Assembly (NCBI GenBank): GCA_900554485.1
Contig: USHO01000035.1
Location: 1 to 10,205, forward strand
Reading direction: 5' to 3'
Origin: an uncultured Eubacteriales bacterium
GTDB lineage: Bacteria > Bacillota > Clostridia > Christensenellales > Borkfalkiaceae
Length of the DNA: 10,205 nt
The stretch's first letter is position 1. Each line of letters begins with the position of its first letter. Made by a program: the position numbers and the translations under genes. This document shows, piece by piece, positions 6,087 through 10,205 of the stretch. The notes beneath the pieces were generated by a model. That model saw nothing but the letters and a program-made list of their open reading frames with translations, had not been told where the DNA came from and did no database searches.

Positions 6087-7280
6087 ATGTTCGACAGAAT
6101 GATTAAAAAATTCGTTAAAGACGCCGATAACGTCGACAACCCCGCAGTGCGCGAACGCTACGGAGTTTTTTCCGGCATCGTCGGGATAATACTCAACGTT
6201 CTTTTAAGCCTTGCGAAAATTACCGTCGGACTCGTCGTCGGCGCAATTTCGATATTGTCGGACGGCGTGAACAACCTTTCGGATGCGGCGTCTTCGGTCG
6301 TCACCCTGCTCGGTTTCAAACTGGCGGGCAAAAAAGCCGACAAACAACACCCGTTCGGTCACGGCAGAATGGAATACTTCGCCGGGCTTATCGTTTCGGC
6401 TATCATAATCATCGTCGCGATCGAACTTGCCGTAAGTTCGGTAAAAAAAATAGCGGCGGGCGAAACGACCGACTATTCTTCGACGAAATTATTCGCCATA
6501 TCGCTGACCGTACTCGGCGTGTCGATACTCGTAAAACTGTGGATGACGCTTTTTAACCGCAAAATAGCGAAAAAGATAAATTCCGTCGCAAACGGCGCGA
6601 CCGCGCTTGACAGCCTTTCGGACTGCGTAGCGACAGCCGTAGTCATACTCTGCGCGATTTTGTCGAAATTCATAAAAGGCGTTCCGCTTGACGGAATAGC
6701 GGGTCTTCTTGTCGCGATATTCATCGCATACACGGGCGCAAGTTCGCTTAAAAGCATCGCCGACCTGTTGCTCGGCGCGCCGCCCGACCACGAACTTGTC
6801 AAAGAAATAACCGATTTCGCGCTTAATTTCGATAAACAGAAGATTATCGGCATACACGACCTTATCGTGAACGATTACGGTCCCGGGCGAAAAATCATAA
6901 TTCTGCACGCCGAAGTACCTGCCAAAGGCAACGTTATGCAACTGCACGACGCGATAGACAACCTTGAAAACGCACTGGCGGAAAAGTTCCGTTGCATGGC
7001 GGTCATTCACATGGACCCCGTAGACAACGAAAGCGAACGGGTCGCGCAACTTAAAGAGACCGTAAGGCATATCGTAAAAGAACTCGACCCCGAATACGAC
7101 GTACACGACTTCAGAATGAACGAGGGCGACACGCACGCGAACCTTATATTCGATTTAGTGATACCCTACGACGAAAAGTATACCGAAAAGCAGATACGCG
7201 ATTTCGTTACGACGCGTATCGAGGCTGTCGAACCGAATTGCGTTCCGAAATTCAAAATCGAGCATTCGCTCAGCCGTTGA
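6087..7280 (+). CDS. Cation diffusion facilitator (CDF) family transporter, Mn2+-type site likely
   Basis: A 397-residue CDF transporter that would export divalent metal in exchange for protons. Six helices lie at about 28-55, 58-80, 95-118, 134-155, 172-195 and 202-228. The second and third are joined by the CDF signature HPFGHGRMEY (88-97). Aligning that signature with E. coli YiiP places the transport residues at Asn62 and Asp66 in helix 2 and Asp175 and Asp179 in helix 5. This Asn-Asp-Asp-Asp set resembles the Mn2+ exporter MntE rather than the His-containing Zn2+ sites. A cytoplasmic dimer domain (about 232-315) is followed by roughly 80 extra residues that resemble a second copy. The gene lies 59 bases after the CNNM/CorC gene, probably in one transcript, and ends before a strong hairpin. 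The metal is an inference. Confidence 0.93.
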   Translation: MFDRMIKKFVKDADNVDNPAVRERYGVFSGIVGIILNVLLSLAKITVGLVVGAISILSDGVNNLSDAASSVVTLLGFKLAGKKADKQHPFGHGRMEYFAGLIVSAIIIIVAIELAVSSVKKIAAGETTDYSSTKLFAISLTVLGVSILVKLWMTLFNRKIAKKINSVANGATALDSLSDCVATAVVILCAILSKFIKGVPLDGIAGLLVAIFIAYTGASSLKSIADLLLGAPPDHELVKEITDFALNFDKQKIIGIHDLIVNDYGPGRKIIILHAEVPAKGNVMQLHDAIDNLENALAEKFRCMAVIHMDPVDNESERVAQLKETVRHIVKELDPEYDVHDFRMNEGDTHANLIFDLVIPYDEKYTEKQIRDFVTTRIEAVEPNCVPKFKIEHSLSR

Positions 7281-7891
7281 TTTACCGAATATAACAACTG
7301 CCCCGTCGGGAGAAATCTCCCCGCGGGGCAGTTTGCGTTTTCATTTTTTATTTCACTCAAAAATCTCGGATTACCGACATAATATGTAGCGGCAGACGTT
7401 GTCTTCTTCCCTGTATACGCGCCTGAATCGTCTGTTGTACGGACAAAACTTTGTTGTAAAATCGGTGAGATTTCAATTTTATGTTCCAAATCTGATTTAT
7501 TATTATAAAATTTATATATAAAATCGATCAATAGTACATTGAAAACGTCATCGTTTTTAGAAACGTAAAATCCATATTCTTTTCCGTTATATGCAAACGT
7601 CGCTTTTTTCTCTTGCGATTCAAGATATTGCCGCGGAATTACTTCTGCCAATTCCGGATAACATGCATTATACTGCCCTGTTTGAACTTCTTCAGCAAAC
7701 TTTTGTATAGCTTTTAATGATTCCGTTCCGTCTTCTTTGAGTAAATTATCGCTTTCTGTATATTGTTCAACCGACAAGTAACTATCATCAGCAAAAACTG
7801 TATTCAATGATCTGGTTTTATAAGCAATAAATAAACAAAATGTACTTATTATGATCATAATTAAAATGAAATAATTTCTTACCCTTTTCAT
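7166..7891 (-). CDS. Unknown membrane-anchored extracytoplasmic protein; probable frameshift near 3' end
   Basis: I do not recognise this protein. From the chosen ATG, which has AGGAG eight bases upstream, it is 241 residues. MKRVRNY is followed by a hydrophobic helix (about 8-24), then an acidic region from about residue 33. It is probably a signal anchor or signal peptide with an outside domain (AYNGKEYGFYVSKNDDVFNV). The ribosome binding site overlaps the stop of the upstream lipoprotein gene, so the two are coupled. The last 60 or so residues look artificial: they are encoded by the CDF terminator hairpin and 115 bases antisense to the CDF gene. Removing one G at the GTCGG near 7374-7378 would give the ending TYYVVIRDF and a stop at 7359-7357. 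The true gene may therefore span 7357-7891. Parts are only about 20% G+C, unlike the flanks. Confidence 0.6.
   Translation of the reverse strand: MKRVRNYFILIMIIISTFCLFIAYKTRSLNTVFADDSYLSVEQYTESDNLLKEDGTESLKAIQKFAEEVQTGQYNACYPELAEVIPRQYLESQEKKATFAYNGKEYGFYVSKNDDVFNVLLIDFIYKFYNNKSDLEHKIEISPILQQSFVRTTDDSGAYTGKKTTSAATYYVGNPRFLSEIKNENANCPAGRFLPTGQLLYSVNQRLSECSILNFGTQFGSTASIRVVTKSRICFSVYFSS
7296..7347 (+). terminator. Intrinsic terminator of the metal-transporter operon
   Basis: AACTGCCCCG (7296-7305) pairs perfectly with CGGGGCAGTT (7324-7333). Within it GGGAG (7308-7312) pairs with CTCCC (7317-7321), giving a long two-part stem. Downstream on the plus strand is an interrupted T-rich run (7331-7353, TTTGCGTTTTCATTTTTTATTT). 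It begins 15 bases after the CDF stop. On the minus strand no T-run follows, so it should act for plus-strand transcripts. Confidence 0.85.
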
Positions 7892-7902
7892 ATTTTTTTC
7901 TC

Positions 7903-8346
7903 CTAATTTATTATAATGTGTAAATATACTTCTCGAAAATACCACAGATCCGAAGTGGCTTCGGCATCAATAGTGATGTGATATACACCGCGTTCTTTTA
8001 TCGCCCCGTGAAACGACCTGTTTTTATCACCCGGCGCACAATACAACATACTCATATTAAATGTGTTCGGACCGGACCGCGGAGCGGCAAACCATTTATA
8101 ACGCCAACGAGGATGATCGGGCAGATTATAAGCGTCGACCCAAAATTTCATCTCCTCGCCGGTATATTCAAATTCATACGTTTTGTCGTCTTCACCGGGT
8201 TCAAAAGTGACCACGCCGCCCAGATTGTTTTTTAGCCTTATACTCACGTCGTATTTCTTGTTCTTGCCAGAATTTTCACACCCGAAACAGGACACCGATA
8301 CGCAAAGCAGTGCTAAAATCGTAAAAATTGCCTTTTTGAATTTCAT
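7903..8346 (-). CDS. Small putative lipoprotein of unknown function
   Basis: I do not recognise the family. The 147-residue product starts MKFKKAIFTILALLCVSVSC, a lipoprotein-type signal peptide, followed by a likely lipobox CFGC with Cys23 as the acylated residue. The -3 position is Cys rather than the usual Leu, so lipidation is likely but not certain. The mature part (24-147) looks beta-rich, with alternating patterns such as KTYEFEYTGEEMKFWVDAY and a final GVYHITID...YLHIIIN. This suggests an Ig-like or similar beta-sandwich, with an aromatic patch (PRWRYKWF, 79-86). The ATG is ten bases after AAGGAG. It is the first gene of a two-gene unit and its TAG stop lies within the TTAGGAG of the next gene's ribosome binding site. 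An extracytoplasmic partnership with that product is inferred from the coupling. Confidence 0.75.
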   Translation of the reverse strand: MKFKKAIFTILALLCVSVSCFGCENSGKNKKYDVSIRLKNNLGGVVTFEPGEDDKTYEFEYTGEEMKFWVDAYNLPDHPRWRYKWFAAPRSGPNTFNMSMLYCAPGDKNRSFHGAIKERGVYHITIDAEATSDLWYFREVYLHIIIN

Positions 8347-8388
8347 CGCGCATTTTCTCCTTATGTGCGGATTATCCCTTTCATCACA

Positions 8389-8417
8389 ATTCTATCATAC
8401 AAAAACAGCGTTGTCAA
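8389..8417 (-). promoter_or_regulatory. Near-consensus promoter of the lipoprotein gene pair
   Basis: On the minus strand TTGACA (8417-8412) is a perfect -35 box. After 17 bases comes TAGAAT (8394-8389), five of six matches to the -10 consensus. Transcription would start near 8382, about 36 bases before the lipoprotein ATG. It lies just downstream of the lysS terminator, so the pair is an independent unit. Confidence 0.85.
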
Positions 8418-8427
8418 TATCTGACAA
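8411..8427. promoter_or_regulatory. Palindrome over the -35 box, candidate operator
   Basis: TTGTCA (8411-8416) and TGACAA (8422-8427) are perfect inverted halves with a five-base spacer. One half is the -35 box itself. A dimeric regulator bound here would block the promoter. No regulator gene is in the window, and part of the symmetry could come by chance from the TTGACA box. Confidence 0.4.
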
Positions 8428-8445
8428 AATTTTCTTCCGCATATT

Positions 8446-8473
8446 AAAAAGGGGCGTCTTATGACGCCCCTTT
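8446..8473 (-). terminator. Intrinsic terminator of lysS
   Basis: GGGGCGTC (8451-8458) pairs with GACGCCCC (8463-8470) around a four-base loop. It is extended by AAA/TTT to eleven pairs. Read on the minus strand the stem is followed by a run of T (through 8446, then TAAT). It begins 14 bases after the lysS stop codon. The plus-strand side lacks a T-run beyond the stem, so it mainly serves the minus strand. Confidence 0.9.
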
Positions 8474-8487
8474 CGGTTAATCGGCAA

Positions 8488-10059
8488 TTAAAATTTCAGC
8501 AGATCGAGATATTTGTTTTTGTCTATCGCCGACAGGAAGAGGTACAACCTCGGTCCTTTATCCTCGCCGAACAAAAGATTATAAAATACCGCAAAAAATC
8601 TCTGTTGACGAACGGTATTTTCTTTCTTCGTAAGTTCGGGATTGTTAATAATCGAATATAGATATTGCTGAACTTCCTGTTCGGCAATATTATCCTTTTC
8701 TTCGACGTAAGACGCAAGCGATTTTACCGCCGCTTTTTCTTCGTCGGACAGCGTTGCGTAATAAGCGTCGTTACGCGCCGAAAGAAGTTTATACATCTTT
8801 GACGGCTGGTGTTTGGTTATCCAGTTCTTTACGCGCAAAAGTCGCTCTTCGTCGCGCGGCTCGAAATCTACGCCGACCTTTGCAAGAATTTCTTTGACCG
8901 ACTGAGGATTGAAGTCGACAATAGTCGCGACCGACGCAAGTACGCCGAAAGGTACTTTGGCGGGGGTATCTAGCCCGTTGAGCATACTGAGTTTGTAAAC
9001 CGCGGTCGTATATTCGTCAGCCTCGCCTTTCTTTGCCGCCTCTAACCCTTTATCGAATTCGCTGTAATGTCTTATAATGGTATCGTCGAAGTTGAACGCG
9101 AAACCGTCGGTAGGCGCATACTTGGCGAACAACCATCTGACCATATCGGGTTCGTAAACTTCAAGCACGGTCGCAGGAGTTATGTTGTTGCCCGTCGAAG
9201 AGTGCATATCGCCCAAACCCGCAATCGACAACCAACCATAAGGTTGGAATTTAGGTGCTTTTACGCCGAAAATTTTATCGGCGATTTCCTTGGCTACGAC
9301 GAAAGAACCCGACGCCGCGGCGTGATCGATTCCGCCCGGTTCGAAGTCGACGCCCTCTACGCCCCAGCGCATGGGCCAGTCTATCTTCCACATAAGTTTT
9401 ACAAGATGATAATCCCTGAGGTTTACCGTTTCGGTCTTGCCGCAGACTTTACACCTGTAAGTTATGTTTTCGGCATCTTCGTCATAAGACAAAATCTCGG
9501 TGAAGTCCTTTACGCAATCGCTGCAATATACGCTTAGCGGGTAATAATTTTCCCTTTCGCCCTCGTCGCTGTCCTGCGTTTTATACTTCATCAGTATGTC
9601 ATAAATCTCTTTACGGGCATGCATCGCTTTGATTATCCCGTCGACGTATCTGCCCGAGCGGTATTCTTTGCCCTGATAACGATATTCTATGTCTATTCCG
9701 AGTTCTTCGAGAGATTTTTCGTATTCTTTTTCGTAATAATCGGCAAACGATTCGCATTTGCCGTTCGGGTCGGGAATCATCGAATACGGCATACCGAGAT
9801 ATTTACCGAAATCGGGGTCGATAGCCGCAATGTTTTTAGGCACTTTGCGAAGGCGATCGAAATCGTCCCACGAAAGCATAAGTCTTGCCTTTTTCCCTTT
9901 GGCGCGGAGCGCTTTTACCACAAAAAACGGGGTGGCTACGTCTCTGAAATTACCTATGTGTACCGAGCCCGACGGACTTGTACCCGCCGCGCACAAAAAT
10001 TCTTCTTTACCGGGATTTTCCGCTATAAGTTCGTCCGCTATTCTCTCTGCCCAATGCAT
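8488..10059 (-). CDS. lysS: Lysine--tRNA ligase, class I (LysRS1)
   Basis: This 523-residue enzyme charges tRNA-Lys with lysine using ATP, in the cytoplasm. It is the class I form (sometimes lysK), common in archaea and scattered in bacteria, unrelated in fold to the usual class II LysRS. Residues 28-37 (SPSGSVHIGN) hold the HIGH-type motif, here HIGN. A zinc-ribbon-like pair CSDC/CKVC (Cys179, 182, 203, 206) is intact. PGGIDHAAASGS (241-252) is a family segment. The KMSKS loop is MHSSTGN (285-291), keeping the SS and GN but not the first Lys. The C-terminal helical domain (about 330-523) should read the anticodon. Length matches the family. The ATG at 10059 was chosen because AGAGG lies six bases upstream; an in-frame ATG at 10086 would overlap the previous gene and has no such site. 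Confidence 0.96.
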   Translation of the reverse strand: MHWAERIADELIAENPGKEEFLCAAGTSPSGSVHIGNFRDVATPFFVVKALRAKGKKARLMLSWDDFDRLRKVPKNIAAIDPDFGKYLGMPYSMIPDPNGKCESFADYYEKEYEKSLEELGIDIEYRYQGKEYRSGRYVDGIIKAMHARKEIYDILMKYKTQDSDEGERENYYPLSVYCSDCVKDFTEILSYDEDAENITYRCKVCGKTETVNLRDYHLVKLMWKIDWPMRWGVEGVDFEPGGIDHAAASGSFVVAKEIADKIFGVKAPKFQPYGWLSIAGLGDMHSSTGNNITPATVLEVYEPDMVRWLFAKYAPTDGFAFNFDDTIIRHYSEFDKGLEAAKKGEADEYTTAVYKLSMLNGLDTPAKVPFGVLASVATIVDFNPQSVKEILAKVGVDFEPRDEERLLRVKNWITKHQPSKMYKLLSARNDAYYATLSDEEKAAVKSLASYVEEKDNIAEQEVQQYLYSIINNPELTKKENTVRQQRFFAVFYNLLFGEDKGPRLYLFLSAIDKNKYLDLLKF

Positions 10060-10072
10060 AGTTATCCTCTCT

Positions 10073-10205
10073 TTATTTATTCTCATACGCCTCGGCGATA
10101 GCCTCGGCGACTTCTTCGGGGGACTTGTCCGTAGTGTCTACGACCAAATCGTAATTGTTCATGTCGGTTATATCGACGCCGTAAAAATCGAAATATCTCT
10201 TCTTT
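10073..10205 (-). CDS. Probable cytidylate kinase-like protein, C-terminal fragment (cut by window edge)
   Basis: Only the last 43 residues are visible; the gene continues beyond base 10205. They contain RYFDFYGVDITDM, YDLVVDTTD, then SPEEVAEAIAEAY and the stop. A Tyr-rich (R)Y..YG(I/V)DI.D segment followed by YDLVIDT and SPEEV is what I recall from the C-terminus of the archaeal-type CMP/dCMP kinase family (a P-loop NMP kinase fold), which phosphorylates CMP and dCMP. The P-loop is outside the window, so catalytic ability cannot be judged. The stop lies 13 bases before the lysS ATG, whose ribosome binding site is in the gap, so the two genes are probably co-transcribed. Other P-loop kinases with a similar end are possible. 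Confidence 0.65.
   Translation of the reverse strand, partial: KKRYFDFYGVDITDMNNYDLVVDTTDKSPEEVAEAIAEAYENK

Noticed and set aside
6489..7136. 215-codon open frame on the minus strand inside the CDF gene
   Set aside because: Fully antisense to the well-supported CDF coding sequence, with odd Tyr/Val/Phe-rich composition typical of antisense frames.
7296..7333. CDF terminator as a bidirectional terminator also serving the minus-strand gene pair
   Set aside because: On the minus strand the stem is followed by GTTATATTCGG, with no T-run, so termination there is not supported.
7892..7945. Longer start of the anchored protein at 7945
   Set aside because: It would overlap the end of the lipoprotein gene and put 18 residues before the signal anchor, while the ATG at 7891 has AGGAG at good spacing.
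9067..10101. Plus-strand open frames (about 156 and 160 codons) opposite lysS
   Set aside because: They mirror the lysyl-tRNA synthetase coding region and have no family features.
1..10205. CRISPR array, tRNA, rRNA, insertion sequence or attachment site
   Set aside because: No regularly spaced repeats, cloverleaf-like sequences, rRNA segments, transposase motifs or paired terminal repeats were seen on either strand.

Overview
The window is bacterial chromosome. Its gene content and style (V/A-type ATPase operon, class I lysyl-tRNA synthetase, GGAGG-type ribosome binding sites, consensus sigma-A promoters with 17-base spacers, lipoproteins) suggest an anaerobic, Gram-positive Firmicute, perhaps an uncultured gut clostridium. 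That placement is an inference from content and was not tested by a search.

Bases 1-4345 (minus strand) hold the first six genes of a V/A-type ATPase operon, in transcription order: stalk subunit G/H (ntpF), a/I subunit (ntpI), c-ring proteolipid (ntpK), peripheral stalk E (ntpE), subunit C/d (ntpC) and the start of central-stalk F (ntpG). The genes are packed with overlaps of 4-17 bases or gaps of 13-22 bases. The catalytic A and B subunits should follow beyond the left edge. The c-ring protein carries every residue known to bind sodium in the Enterococcus hirae ring, so the machine is probably Na+-coupled.

Bases 4346-4680 are a divergent control region. A perfect TTGACA-17-TATAAT promoter drives the ATPase operon. 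It sits in a 12-base inverted repeat that also creates a mirror-image promoter on the plus strand. A hairpin followed by eight U residues lies in the ATPase leader and looks like an attenuator. A second plus-strand promoter lies closer to the next gene.

Bases 4681-7280 (plus strand) encode two metal-ion membrane proteins: a CNNM/CorC (HlyC-type) protein linked to Mg2+/Co2+ efflux and a cation diffusion facilitator whose transport site resembles Mn2+ exporters. A strong bipartite hairpin ends the unit near 7333.

Bases 7341-8346 (minus strand) hold an AT-rich pair of unrecognised genes, a small lipoprotein followed by a membrane-anchored extracytoplasmic protein. They are translationally coupled and driven by a near-consensus promoter with a palindrome over its -35 box. 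The second reading frame runs through the neighbouring terminator and 115 bases antisense into the CDF gene, which suggests a frameshift near its end.

Bases 8446-10205 (minus strand) hold class I lysyl-tRNA synthetase, preceded by the 3' end of a probable cytidylate kinase-like gene, and closed by a clear intrinsic terminator.

The most distinctive observations are the symmetric divergent promoter, the leader terminator of the ATPase operon, and the unknown lipoprotein/anchored-protein pair with its suspected frameshift. I found no CRISPR array, tRNA, rRNA, insertion sequence or convincing new defence system.
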